Assembly: GCF_001467745.1 (NCBI RefSeq)
Contig: NZ_LNYG01000013.1
Span: forward strand, 289,751-353,750
Origin: Legionella jamestowniensis
Lineage (GTDB): Bacteria; Pseudomonadota; Gammaproteobacteria; Legionellales; Legionellaceae
Direction: 5' to 3'
DNA: 64,000 nucleotides
The notes under the pieces are model-generated. The model made no database searches. It saw only the letters and a list, made by a program, of their open reading frames with translations, and was not told the DNA's origin. The position numbers and the translations under genes are program-made. The number at the start of each line of letters is the position of its first letter. Positions within the stretch are counted from its first letter, which is position 1. This document shows, piece by piece, positions 8,505 to 17,073 of the stretch.

Positions 8505-9512
8505 ATGCCAAACTTAAATTTTTTAAAGACAAATCGTCCAGATTTATACCTACGGCATATAGGTCTTACCAAAGAAGAATATCAGCAGGCTGAAGACCTT
8601 ACCCAGGAAGAAAAAGCAGAACTTATAAACAAAATCATTGAAAAAGCCTCGGCTAATGAAATCATAGAGATTATAAACAAATTAGCCCCTTTAGAATTGG
8701 GTGCGGCGCCCAAAAACCCTTTTGGCCTTAGCGATCGTCTTGCCCCTGCACTATTGAGCGCCTTTATCGCCAAGGTAGAAAAAGATAATTTTAATGACTT
8801 TTTCTTCCAATTACTCAAGACTAATACTTATGAAACAAAGGGTGCAAAACGAATGCATTTAAAGGATTACCCTTTTTCAACCGCTACCTTAGCGATTTGG
8901 TATTGTTTAAACAGGTTTCCCGGTTTAGATGATTCCAATAAATTATTTGAACTACCTTTCTGTTACTTCCAACAATTATTGGAGACACACTCTGAAAGGG
9001 AAGAGCAAGAAACCAGAAAATTTCTCGGGAAACAAATTAATGAATTCAACACTGAGCTGTGTAGAAAGAGTGATCATCTTCCATTTTCATCAGAGGAGGA
9101 GGACTACAACTTAGGTGAATCAGAACCCGCTCTCCTAAAAGAAAGATTCACTAAAATTAAGGAGCAAATTGAAACAATTGATTGGGATATTCCAGGTAAT
9201 AGGTTTTTTCAAGGCGGCAGAGATTACAACGGTAAACGCGTTCCTCATCGAATATATGAAATTATTAAAATAATTGAGAACGTGGAAAAAAATGAATATC
9301 AAATAACTGCAGAAGAAGCCTATAGAGAAATTATTAAGCTAGCCCAGGAAGCCATTGCTAATCCAAGAACAGGCAGAAGGCCTAGTACGACTGAAGTTTA
9401 CCGGCGAATCATTAATCATTGCATCTTAGATAAAGATCCTACTTTACTAGATGAGACTCAAAGAGCTCAAAAAAAAGAAGAGAGTATGGATCAGCATAAG
9501 TTAACTTATTGA
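8505..9512 (+). CDS. Hypothetical protein, effector candidate
   Basis: 335 residues; good AGGAG Shine-Dalgarno eight bases before the ATG. Not recognised. It is hydrophilic and helical, with no signal peptide or transmembrane segment. An acidic linker (SEEEDYNLGESEPA) near residues 198-211 separates two halves. The C-terminal ~100 residues (NRFFQGGRDYNGKRVPHRIYE, EEAYREIIKLAQEA, GRRPSTTEVYRRI) look like a compact helical module. It lies between the F-box gene and the nitrilase-like gene and is followed by an intrinsic terminator. Effector status is inferred only from location and composition. Confidence 0.6.
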   Translation: MPNLNFLKTNRPDLYLRHIGLTKEEYQQAEDLTQEEKAELINKIIEKASANEIIEIINKLAPLELGAAPKNPFGLSDRLAPALLSAFIAKVEKDNFNDFFFQLLKTNTYETKGAKRMHLKDYPFSTATLAIWYCLNRFPGLDDSNKLFELPFCYFQQLLETHSEREEQETRKFLGKQINEFNTELCRKSDHLPFSSEEEDYNLGESEPALLKERFTKIKEQIETIDWDIPGNRFFQGGRDYNGKRVPHRIYEIIKIIENVEKNEYQITAEEAYREIIKLAQEAIANPRTGRRPSTTEVYRRIINHCILDKDPTLLDETQRAQKKEESMDQHKLTY

Positions 9513-9547
9513 GTAATGATTTCAATAACAATTCCCTCAGACTAAAT

Positions 9548-9576
9548 AAGGTAGTTTCTAAACTACCTTGTTTTTA
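9548..9576 (+). terminator. Rho-independent terminator
   Basis: A 9-bp stem AAGGTAGTT/AACTACCTT with a TCTA loop, followed by G and TTTTTATT. It lies 36 bp after the stop of the 8505-9512 gene and separates it from the next promoter. Confidence 0.85.
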
Positions 9577-9683
9577 TTGTCCTAGATAAATGTCCAAAAT
9601 CGTTTTTATCATAAAAGAATATTCGTTCGGAGAGTTTGGCTACAAAAAACATCCAATTCAAAAAACAATCAATTTGATTATTT

Positions 9684-9716
9684 ATTAATCATTTCTTAAT
9701 GTTGGTTTGATATAAT
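9684..9716 (+). promoter_or_regulatory. PmrA-box-like repeat and -10
   Basis: ATTAATCAT (9684-9692) and CTTAATGTT (9695-9703) match the PmrA consensus at 14 of 18 positions, and both contain the TTAAT core. A perfect TATAAT (9711-9716) follows after 7 bp. The leader to the ATG at 9747 is about 24 nt. Confidence 0.6.
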
Positions 9717-9746
9717 TTTTTACAAATTCATTGCTTAAATTGAATT

Positions 9747-10814
9747 ATGAAAGTTAAAGTTCAAAACATTATTGGGATAGGTTATAAAGGAGAATTTGAT
9801 TCAATTCCTGCATTAGAAACAGGTGACTCACTTTCTCGTTTAATTTCTCACATTAAAAACTTAATTGATTATACCAAAATCAAGCACCTAGAGATCATAG
9901 ACCAAGGAGACCGTTACGAGCTTATTACCCGACTTACCTTAAACGAGTTCAGTCTTTATACACATGAGCGTCCTCTTACTTTATTGGAGTATAAAACTAT
10001 CATTTCGGAAATTTCAGCCTATTCGAAAACACTGCCTTCCAATATTCATTTGATCCTGTCTTCCTTGCCTATTTTATGGCCAGATGGGGAAATTCATAAT
10101 ACGGTTTTGCATGTACAATCCTCAAGAAAATGTGGTAGAAATCCAATTCTTCATCACCTCGATAAAAAAGTACCAGATTTAGGTGATGCTAGATATAAAA
10201 AAGAGGGACAACCATCCCCTCTCTATCGCGATAGCCTAATGGATGATGAGGCTTTTTTAGATATCTTTTTGACCGCAGATAAATTATATCAACTATTAGA
10301 GGGTAATGATTATTACCATACAGAGTATTCGCCTAATTTACTCCTAAAAGACACGGAGGTCAGAGTCGATGATATTAATCAACATCGAGGAGCATTAAGA
10401 ATAAAAACGGCATCTGGGGAAATTATTTTAGTGACGATTGAAATTTGCGTTGAACATAGTGAAACAAACCGAATAGGAATTTCTGATACGAAATATTTAA
10501 TACAGCAACTTGCCCAAGCTGGAAAAAAATTACCCTCCATAGGGAATCATGTCCTTACCTCTAATAGCATTGACATTGTCAAAGAAAATTTGGTTGCCAG
10601 GGTTATCCACGCCGATCCTAAAAACCCTCCCTTGAAATACAAAGAATCAGCCCGAGAAACTCTCTCTAACTCTACCTTTGGTAATCAATGGACCTTGTTT
10701 ACTTACCAGCCTAAAAAACTTAAAGCAATTAAACAAAAAAACCTAGAGAGAGTCCCCGAAATTGTTGATACTGGGGACGATGAGATTGAAAATTCTCCTT
10801 ATGTGAATCCCTAA
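9747..10814 (+). CDS. Hypothetical protein, possible nitrilase-fold effector candidate
   Basis: 355 residues, no signal peptide. Not firmly recognised. The order of motifs recalls the carbon-nitrogen hydrolase superfamily with its Glu-Lys-Cys triad. E67 lies in a hydrophobic run (TRLTLNEFSLY). A strand-rich SNIHLILSSLPILW, DGEIHNTVLHVQ follows at 98-124, then K140/K141, and then C234 in ILVTIEICVEHSE. The spacing between Lys and Cys is longer than usual, so this is a fold hypothesis, not an assignment. The C-terminus is acidic (DTGDDEIENS). Strong PmrA-box-like promoter upstream. The palindrome of the next gene begins 16 bp after its stop. Confidence 0.6.
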   Translation: MKVKVQNIIGIGYKGEFDSIPALETGDSLSRLISHIKNLIDYTKIKHLEIIDQGDRYELITRLTLNEFSLYTHERPLTLLEYKTIISEISAYSKTLPSNIHLILSSLPILWPDGEIHNTVLHVQSSRKCGRNPILHHLDKKVPDLGDARYKKEGQPSPLYRDSLMDDEAFLDIFLTADKLYQLLEGNDYYHTEYSPNLLLKDTEVRVDDINQHRGALRIKTASGEIILVTIEICVEHSETNRIGISDTKYLIQQLAQAGKKLPSIGNHVLTSNSIDIVKENLVARVIHADPKNPPLKYKESARETLSNSTFGNQWTLFTYQPKKLKAIKQKNLERVPEIVDTGDDEIENSPYVNP

Positions 10815-10829
10815 TCCAGACAGATAAAA

Positions 10830-10847
10830 TTGGGTAGTCCTACCCAA
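10830..10847. promoter_or_regulatory. 18-bp palindromic operator candidate (copy 2)
   Basis: TTGGGTAG-TC-CTACCCAA, with the same 8-bp arms as 7344-7361 and only the 2-bp centre differing. The next ~40 bp are also conserved between the two copies (CTATTTATAATT, TTTAATAAT, TAAGTA) while the surrounding sequence is not. Confidence 0.6.
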
Positions 10848-10853
10848 CTGCTA

Positions 10854-10886
10854 TTTATAATTCCTTTAATAATACGTAAGTAAAAT
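10854..10886 (+). promoter_or_regulatory. PmrA-box-like repeat and -10 of the Ulp1-like gene
   Basis: TTTATAATT (10854-10862) and TTTAATAAT (10865-10873) with starts 11 bp apart; TAAAAT at 10881-10886 after 7 bp. The leader to the ATG at 10919 is about 26 nt. Confidence 0.5.
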
Positions 10887-10918
10887 AAGAACCCATAAAA
10901 TATTTTTTTGGGTAATTT

Positions 10919-13900
10919 ATGTTTTCTATATTAAACAATTCTGATAAAAATATTCCTCAACTAACTGCTGAAGACGAAGTAGAACTGCAGTTAATCAAGA
11001 ATAACAACCAAGGGGGGTTCTTTCCACAACAAATCCAGCTCGCTTTGCAACGGCTCTTTCGGGATCATCCTAGTATATATATTCCACGACTACACTTTCT
11101 GCTTGACAGGAATATTAATTTACCACTTTATAGTTTAAGAAATGATTATAAGTATGTCGGATTTACTTATCCAAAAAATGACGAACATCAGGTTGCTATC
11201 TGGATAGAGCTTAGCGACCCCATTAAATTTACCTTATATGATTCCTACGATTCTAATCAAACACGATGGGATGACGCACACTATTCACGTTTGCGACGAT
11301 TTTTTGATTTATATCCCAATTGTGTCATTGAGGAAGCTACTTCACCCTTTAAGCATCAAGAGGATGATTGGTCCTGTGGCGTATTTGTAATTTCTCACTT
11401 ACTTTACGCCTTTGAAAATAATCATTTAAAGAACCAAGAATTAATAACGTTAAATTTGGAACGGCTGCTGAAGCACTTTTACGTTGCCTTTAAAGACCAA
11501 TATAACCAAAAAGAAGAAGAAGATTACCACCAAGCTATTGAACGGCTTGATCAAATGAAAAGAGAATTACTAGGGATAATCAAAGAGTCAAATATCTCTA
11601 CACTTCATCCTCTGGAAGGATTTCTCGAAGAAGAATTAAAAACTGAATGCAATAGGACTCGATCTATACTGGATTCAATACACGAATACAAACAATTTTT
11701 TAACTCTACACGCCGTGATTCACAACGAATAATGCCTCAGCATGTAACAATTTTATTGTTACAAATGATTAAAATATCGTTCGAACATGAGCTCAATATC
11801 GAATCAGATAAAGTTAAACATATCATAAATTTAAGTAAACATAATCCAGATAATATCCAACATCCACCAAAGGGTTTAAAACAGTTAATGGAAGCATTTA
11901 TTCCTCAGCTTAATATGGCTCTTCCTGAGCATAATATGGATAAAAAAGCATATATTAAAAACTTGATATATACATTGTTAAACGAAAACAATCCTAATGA
12001 AGTTATTAATGAAACATTATCTATTTTAGAATGTTCCTATTTCAATGATTACGATTTAAATAGAGCACTTTTTCAGGAATACCCTAACGAAATATTATAT
12101 TTTCTTATTGGACTTATTATTAATTGGACATTTGAACTGGAAAAAGATCTCGCCAGTGAAAAAATTTATCTGGCAAAGGAAACAGAATCGCGACTAATAA
12201 GTTTAAAAACCTTGTTTAATGCTTATGATTTTGACGTGTCTGAAGAATTATATTTTAGATTATGCAAAAATCCTTTAGCGCAAGTTATCTTACAGCACTA
12301 TGGCAACTCTATTTTGGAAATGGCTTGTAGCAACGCGGATAAACTACTTTGTTTTGAAGCAATCAGTAGATGCCAACCTGACCAATTAAATAAATTTGAT
12401 TGTAAGCATGTACAATTAATTTTACCCAACCAAGAATTGCAATACCAGTTCTTTCTTAGAGCATTTAAATCCAAAAATAAAACTGACTTATTTAATCAAT
12501 TAGCACAAATTCGACCAGAAGACAGGCTATTTTTCTTACAAAATCATTTGAAAGACACAATGGAAATTTCGCTTTTAAGTGCTAATTTATTAAATTTAAT
12601 CATAGCCTCAGATAATTATGGACCTAAGGTACTTTCATTATTAAATTTCCTTAGTGCAAATCATTTGCATACTCAAGAAATTTTAGAATTGATAGAACAA
12701 AAATTTGAAAAAATTCCAAGAATTCTAATATTGTGCAAAGAAGCTAGATATTTCATGAGATTAGATGAATTACAATTTAAACTTTTGGTTGATATAGCCT
12801 GTAATAATAACTGTATTAACGAGTTCGAAAGATTACGCTCTTTAATGGGCACTTTTTCGAATTTTTTAACCCATAATGCCATCGAATGCTTGTCAGGGCA
12901 AACGGGATCTTTGCTATGTCCAAATTACAATTTATTATTATTCTCCTTCAGCTATCCTCATTTAAAAAATGTATTTAAACCCGTATTAAGCCCCTATTAC
13001 GGAATAACTAATCAGCTGTATTATTTGTTGGTTGATTTAAAAGAGAATAATTTACTTTCCGAAAGAAATTTGTGCTTTGTACTCCAACATTTTACAAGAG
13101 AAGCAACTTACACTGGTCGGCATTCTTATCATAGGAGTGCACTAGACAAAACGGACAGTATCTTAAAATTAGTGAGCCCTAAAACCATAGCATTAATGCA
13201 AGCACATGAAGACAATGCATTACTGTTTCTTAAAATCATGTTAGCAGGTCCCGCCTGGACATATTCTTCTGAAGCCTTGTTTTTAAAACTACATAAAAAG
13301 GGGTTGCTCACTGGTAAATTTAGACAAATGTTAATGGAACATCCCGCTCATTTTGATGGGAATGCTATAAGGTTACTGGACTTACAATTTACTAAAATTA
13401 GTTCTTCACCCTATTTCGATTGGCTGAAAAATGTTTCTGGGGATAACAGTGAATTATTTTTTAATTTAGCGGAGGTGCTTGTAAGATTGTACTATGAAGA
13501 CTTATTAAATGAAGAAATTTTAGAACTTATTCAAGCCAATAGAAAAGAGGCTAAATCATTGAGTACAGGCCTGATTAAATTAAAAGAAAATGAATTAAGC
13601 CAGTTTAATCCCCTACTGGTTAAGCACCCAGGGATTGCAAGCGATTTAAGTTCTTGTATAGTCTCGCTCAGTAAAAATAACTTACTGACAGATGTCAATG
13701 TGGAGATATTAATTGCCGCTGAAAGTTATTTATCATCCATTGATTTTCTCTTATTCATTTTAAATGGGCGTCATTTATTAAACGAAGCTAACTTTGGGTT
13801 ATTAATGCAACATGTAGAACACGCTAATAACTACCAGTTTTTTGTTGAGCGTTTACTTATACTTGATGAGACAATGCTGACTGATGAAGTATTGATAAAT

Positions 13901-14071
13901 ATTATTCAAAGCGGAAAAAAGGCCAACAAAATAGATAGGCAGATCAGAAAACAAAATAATTATTCTTATGGCCGTTTTTTTGAAAGTAGTAGCGACGAAG
14001 AATCAGAAAATGAAGAGAATTATGTATCACGTTACAGGCGAGAGGTAGCAATAAATCGAAATATTTTTTAA
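10919..14071 (+). CDS. Ulp1-like (CE clan) cysteine protease, effector candidate
   Basis: 1050 residues. The N-terminal domain carries a Ulp1/C48-type active site: H90 (DEHQVAIWIEL), D108 (FTLYDSYDS), oxyanion Q147 and nucleophile C153 (HQEDDWSCGVFVISHL). H-D spacing of 18, D-C of 45 and Q-C of 6 agree with yeast Ulp1 (17, 49, 6). CE-clan bacterial effectors remove ubiquitin or ubiquitin-like proteins. Residues ~200-1000 are helical; the last third contains repeats of about 33 residues (LLNEANFGLLMQHVEHA) also seen in the J-domain protein at 28560. Acidic tail SSSDEESENEEN near 1020-1035. No membrane segment. Likely counterpart to the co-promoted F-box protein. Confidence 0.82.
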   Translation: MFSILNNSDKNIPQLTAEDEVELQLIKNNNQGGFFPQQIQLALQRLFRDHPSIYIPRLHFLLDRNINLPLYSLRNDYKYVGFTYPKNDEHQVAIWIELSDPIKFTLYDSYDSNQTRWDDAHYSRLRRFFDLYPNCVIEEATSPFKHQEDDWSCGVFVISHLLYAFENNHLKNQELITLNLERLLKHFYVAFKDQYNQKEEEDYHQAIERLDQMKRELLGIIKESNISTLHPLEGFLEEELKTECNRTRSILDSIHEYKQFFNSTRRDSQRIMPQHVTILLLQMIKISFEHELNIESDKVKHIINLSKHNPDNIQHPPKGLKQLMEAFIPQLNMALPEHNMDKKAYIKNLIYTLLNENNPNEVINETLSILECSYFNDYDLNRALFQEYPNEILYFLIGLIINWTFELEKDLASEKIYLAKETESRLISLKTLFNAYDFDVSEELYFRLCKNPLAQVILQHYGNSILEMACSNADKLLCFEAISRCQPDQLNKFDCKHVQLILPNQELQYQFFLRAFKSKNKTDLFNQLAQIRPEDRLFFLQNHLKDTMEISLLSANLLNLIIASDNYGPKVLSLLNFLSANHLHTQEILELIEQKFEKIPRILILCKEARYFMRLDELQFKLLVDIACNNNCINEFERLRSLMGTFSNFLTHNAIECLSGQTGSLLCPNYNLLLFSFSYPHLKNVFKPVLSPYYGITNQLYYLLVDLKENNLLSERNLCFVLQHFTREATYTGRHSYHRSALDKTDSILKLVSPKTIALMQAHEDNALLFLKIMLAGPAWTYSSEALFLKLHKKGLLTGKFRQMLMEHPAHFDGNAIRLLDLQFTKISSSPYFDWLKNVSGDNSELFFNLAEVLVRLYYEDLLNEEILELIQANRKEAKSLSTGLIKLKENELSQFNPLLVKHPGIASDLSSCIVSLSKNNLLTDVNVEILIAAESYLSSIDFLLFILNGRHLLNEANFGLLMQHVEHANNYQFFVERLLILDETMLTDEVLINIIQSGKKANKIDRQIRKQNNYSYGRFFESSSDEESENEENYVSRYRREVAINRNIF

Positions 14072-14203
14072 TGTCCCGCTGCAGTCATAGACATTATTGA
14101 CACTGAAGAGCAAGCGTAGATACGTTACAATAGGCCATATAACCGATTCACCTATTTGACAGACGTTACCAACATACTATTTGTGCTCAATAGCTTTTGC
14201 CAT

Positions 14204-15412
14204 TTAGTAAAAAGCGGGATGTGTTATCTTTTGCAGTAAGAAAATCTTTTTTATATTTCGCACTGCTTCAGCAATATATTCAAGTTGCAATGCAGAGATA
14301 CTACTGTTAACCGTCATTCGTAACAGGGTTTCTTTGGGAGGGGTAGCGGGTTGGAAAAAAGGCGACAAATAAATATGTTTGCTGTCAAAAGCCAGTCGTA
14401 AGCAACGACAATCTTCTTCTTCCCCGCAAAAAATACTTACGATGGGGGAGCAATTATCCTTTGTGTATAGTTTATATTTCTCCTCAATTAAGTATTGTCT
14501 TAATGTCGCACTTAATAAAAACAGTCGAGTTCTCAATGCATCACCTTCTTCTGCTGTAAGAATTTGCATCATCGCTTCAATTCTCGCAATATCATAATTT
14601 GGCACGGCGGAGCTAAAGATCATTGACGTTGATTGTTCTTTCATGAAAAGAATAAAATCTTCGCTTCCACAAACCAGTCCAGCCCGGGTACAAAAGGTTT
14701 TTGACAAGCTTGCTGTAATACAGTCAACTTCCGACGTCAGATTTAATTGCGCTACCAGGCCTGAGCCTTTATTTCCAAATAATCCCAAACTGTGGGACTC
14801 ATCTACTACCAGAAAACAATGATGGGCTTTTTTTATTCGAACTATCTGTACAAGAGGGGCTATAGTTCCATGGGCACTGTAAACCGAATCAACAAAAATA
14901 GGCCCTGCCCCATATTTTAAAATTTTCTTTTCAAGATCATCTAAATCATTATGGCGAAAGGGAATTATTTTTGCTCTGGCGAAGCGCAACCCAAACCAAA
15001 ATGAAGCATGGGCTCTTTGATCAATGTAGACAGGTGTATCAACATTGGTAATTGTCTCAGTAACACTGACATTGGCGCAAAGCCCCGACTGAAATATACA
15101 TGCCTTTGCTTTTCCAAGGTAATTAGCCAATTGCTGCTCTATATCAAATTGATAGCTTCCAGCGCTTAGGAAAACGCCAGACATCATAATTGTGATTTTT
15201 TCGTTACTGAGTGAATTTATCTGTGCTTCTAAAACGTTAGGATGGGAGGCAAGCCCTAAATAATCATTATGGTTTAACAGAATGGTATTCTCACTCGGGG
15301 CAGGTTGGGTTAGTAGATAATGGAAGACGCCTTTCTTTTCTTTTGTGCGGGTATTTCGGTAGTGGTCAAATGATGCTTTCAGCTGCTTCAAATAGGACTT
15401 TTTATCTGACAT
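14204..15412 (-). CDS. lqsA: LqsA/CqsA-like alpha-hydroxyketone autoinducer synthase
   Basis: 402 residues. PLP-dependent alpha-oxoamine synthase that would condense an acyl-CoA with an amino acid to make the alpha-hydroxyketone signal (CAI-1/LAI-1 type). PLP lysine K238 lies in ASLSKTF, and the cofactor motif VVDESHSLG covers 202-210. CqsA-specific stretches are present: VDSVYSAHGTIAPL, GNKGSGLV, and YIDQRAHASFWFG in place of the BioF/KBL equivalents, so it is closer to CqsA than to 8-amino-7-oxononanoate synthase. A GGAATTAAT precedes the ATG. The lqsR-hdeD-lqsS genes that follow lqsA in L. pneumophila are absent here, so this copy is an orphan or a CqsA-type paralogue. Confidence 0.8.
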   Translation of the reverse strand: MSDKKSYLKQLKASFDHYRNTRTKEKKGVFHYLLTQPAPSENTILLNHNDYLGLASHPNVLEAQINSLSNEKITIMMSGVFLSAGSYQFDIEQQLANYLGKAKACIFQSGLCANVSVTETITNVDTPVYIDQRAHASFWFGLRFARAKIIPFRHNDLDDLEKKILKYGAGPIFVDSVYSAHGTIAPLVQIVRIKKAHHCFLVVDESHSLGLFGNKGSGLVAQLNLTSEVDCITASLSKTFCTRAGLVCGSEDFILFMKEQSTSMIFSSAVPNYDIARIEAMMQILTAEEGDALRTRLFLLSATLRQYLIEEKYKLYTKDNCSPIVSIFCGEEEDCRCLRLAFDSKHIYLSPFFQPATPPKETLLRMTVNSSISALQLEYIAEAVRNIKKIFLLQKITHPAFY

Positions 15413-15553
15413 ATTAATTCCACTGCTGGTAGAACAACCTAGAAATAAGTATAGACAAATTGTTCAACAAATATACTGCATGTGTTTTGTAGGGTTTTAT
15501 AATTTACTGATTTGGTTTATGGATGCCTCATCTGCGCCGCAAGATATTTGAAC

Positions 15554-16462
15554 TTAGTGTTGGTTCGGATTGAATACTGCTTGATTGGTGGGTGCAGGCT
15601 CTTCTTCTTTTTGCTCTTGTTGTAATTGAGAAAAAAATAACTGAGGTGCCTGCTGCTTAAAAGTGGCATTTTTGGCCAGAATGGACTGCAATTTTTCCTT
15701 TTGTGCGTTATCCATATAAGGGTGCAATTGTTCAAATTGTTTAAATGTTTTAAATTCGCTTTCATTATCTAAAGCTTTTTTCCAACGTTTCTTCCCTTCA
15801 TCCGATAAAACCATCATTACAGCGTTTAAGGATGAAGTATTTGTCTCGACACTTTTTTTTCCGATATTTTTTTCTAAGATGTGTAACAAACTGGGAATAA
15901 ATTGATCATGTAAGTAAGAGCTTGTAGCATAAGAGATTTCTGAGAGAAATTCACGGTTCTTCAGAAGATCATCGATATTAGCAGATTGTTTGCGCTCAAT
16001 TTTGCCTTCTTTTTGTAGAATGACTGCTATCTCATCAAGTAAGTAGTCGTTATCCTCCAATAATTCCTGCAAAGCAGATTTTAATTCCTCCCCATTCTCA
16101 CCCTCATGCTTTTCAAAAAAATCTACTACAATGGCTAGTGAATCATCTGCCGGGATTCCATATTTATTTTGAACATACGGGACCTGCCTCTCTTCAGGGA
16201 TTAATCCTAAAGCTAAATAAAATAAATGAGAGTCCCATGAGGAGTCAGTTTTGAGGTTCCCTTCATAGCCTCTAGCAAAGCTTTCGTTAATAATATAGCG
16301 CATTGCTGCCGTTCCAAAGCCTGTGCCTTTTACTGTTGTTTCAATTCTATCGAGATAGATGCAATTATCCTGAAGATCATTGGGATTTAATTTACTAGAG
16401 CGATAAATTAAATCTCCAGTTTGCCTTAAATCCTGAAGAGAGCGAAGGGCTACTTTAGGCAT
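15554..16462 (-). CDS. GNAT-like protein with acidic C-terminus, effector candidate
   Basis: 302 residues. Residues ~38-95 look like an acetyltransferase core: a strand YLDRIETTV, the acetyl-CoA loop KGTGFGTAAMRYI, then NLKTDSSWDSHLFYLALGL, which matches the GNAT beta5-alpha4 FYxxLGF pattern. Residues ~120-280 are helical and unassigned. The end QQEQKEEEPAPTN is a Glu-rich stretch close to the C-terminus, as in Dot/Icm E-block signals. No signal peptide. It is transcribed in the direction of the lqsA-like gene, with 141 bp between them, so co-transcription is possible. Confidence 0.65.
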   Translation of the reverse strand: MPKVALRSLQDLRQTGDLIYRSSKLNPNDLQDNCIYLDRIETTVKGTGFGTAAMRYIINESFARGYEGNLKTDSSWDSHLFYLALGLIPEERQVPYVQNKYGIPADDSLAIVVDFFEKHEGENGEELKSALQELLEDNDYLLDEIAVILQKEGKIERKQSANIDDLLKNREFLSEISYATSSYLHDQFIPSLLHILEKNIGKKSVETNTSSLNAVMMVLSDEGKKRWKKALDNESEFKTFKQFEQLHPYMDNAQKEKLQSILAKNATFKQQAPQLFFSQLQQEQKEEEPAPTNQAVFNPNQH

Positions 16463-16636
16463 TAGAATTCCTGTAGCAAAATTTTAATATAACAAGTGTA
16501 GTATAGAGGTCCCCCTTGTCAAAGCAGGGTACAGCTTAAGTATAGGCTATTTATCTTCTTATTAAGCAATTGTCCTTTCGTGTCGAAAACACTCAAAAGC
16601 TGTGCTATACAAACTCAAAACGACGGGAGGTTTGTG

Positions 16637-16873
16637 ATGCCAAATCGCCATTTATCAGAACGTTTGAATAAAGAGCTTGATTCCATAGGAGTTCCGCTCG
16701 TTTTGCCGGAGCGAATTTCTGCATGTGCCAAAATATTTAAACTTCCTAAGTTTAAAACGGAAGCTGTCTTGCATGGCATTGAAATTGATAAACATTCATT
16801 ACAATCCATTGCCGATGAATTAGAGGTGAATGTGGATTGGCTTTTGGGAAAAAAAACTCAAAAAAACCACTAG
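16637..16873 (+). CDS. Small HTH DNA-binding protein
   Basis: 78 residues from the ATG at 16637, chosen for the GGGAGG ten bases upstream; the longer frame from 16580 has no ribosome site. The sequence (ISACAKIFKLPKFKTEAVLHG, EIDKHSLQSIADELEVNVDWLLG) reads as a short XRE/Cro-like domain, with the typical VNVDWLLG end. It may act as a small repressor. Its stop codon lies inside the terminator hairpin. Confidence 0.65.
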   Translation: MPNRHLSERLNKELDSIGVPLVLPERISACAKIFKLPKFKTEAVLHGIEIDKHSLQSIADELEVNVDWLLGKKTQKNH

Positions 16874-16893
16874 AAGAACTCTTCTAGTGGTTT
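16864..16893. terminator. Strong hairpin terminator, probably bidirectional
   Basis: A perfect 13-bp stem AAACCACTAGAAG / CTTCTAGTGGTTT with an AACT loop. On the minus strand it is followed by TTT, GAG and further T-runs, which suits termination of the small Gly/Gln-rich gene. On the plus strand it overlaps the HTH gene stop and is followed by AAGAAA, so plus-strand termination is less certain. Confidence 0.75.
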
Positions 16894-16899
16894 AAGAAA

Positions 16900-17073
16900 T
16901 TAACGTTGGTATCGACCTGGTTGGTCTTTCTTTTCACCTTGTCCAGGTTGATGACCTTGTTTTTGACCACCTTGGCCAGGGGCTTGTTTCCGTTCATCGG
17001 GATTTTGTCCCATATTGCGGCCGCCTTGACCTTGCTGGTTTTGATTCATGCGTTCTTTATCATCCCTGTTCAT
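16900..17073 (-). CDS. Small Gly/Gln-rich hydrophilic protein (57 aa)
   Basis: 57 residues starting MNRDDKERMNQNQQGQGG and ending GRYQR. GGAGATAATC immediately precedes the ATG, a strong ribosome site. More than half of the residues are G, Q, N, K, R, P or D, with five GQ-type steps, and there is no hydrophobic core, so it is probably disordered. Composition recalls KGG-type stress proteins but lacks their KGG motif. A strong terminator sits 7 bp past its stop, which supports a real short transcription unit. No function is proposed. Confidence 0.65.
   Translation of the reverse strand: MNRDDKERMNQNQQGQGGRNMGQNPDERKQAPGQGGQKQGHQPGQGEKKDQPGRYQR

Noticed and set aside
16637-16873. Prophage repressor implying a prophage
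   Set aside because: No integrase, phage structural gene or att-like repeat is nearby.
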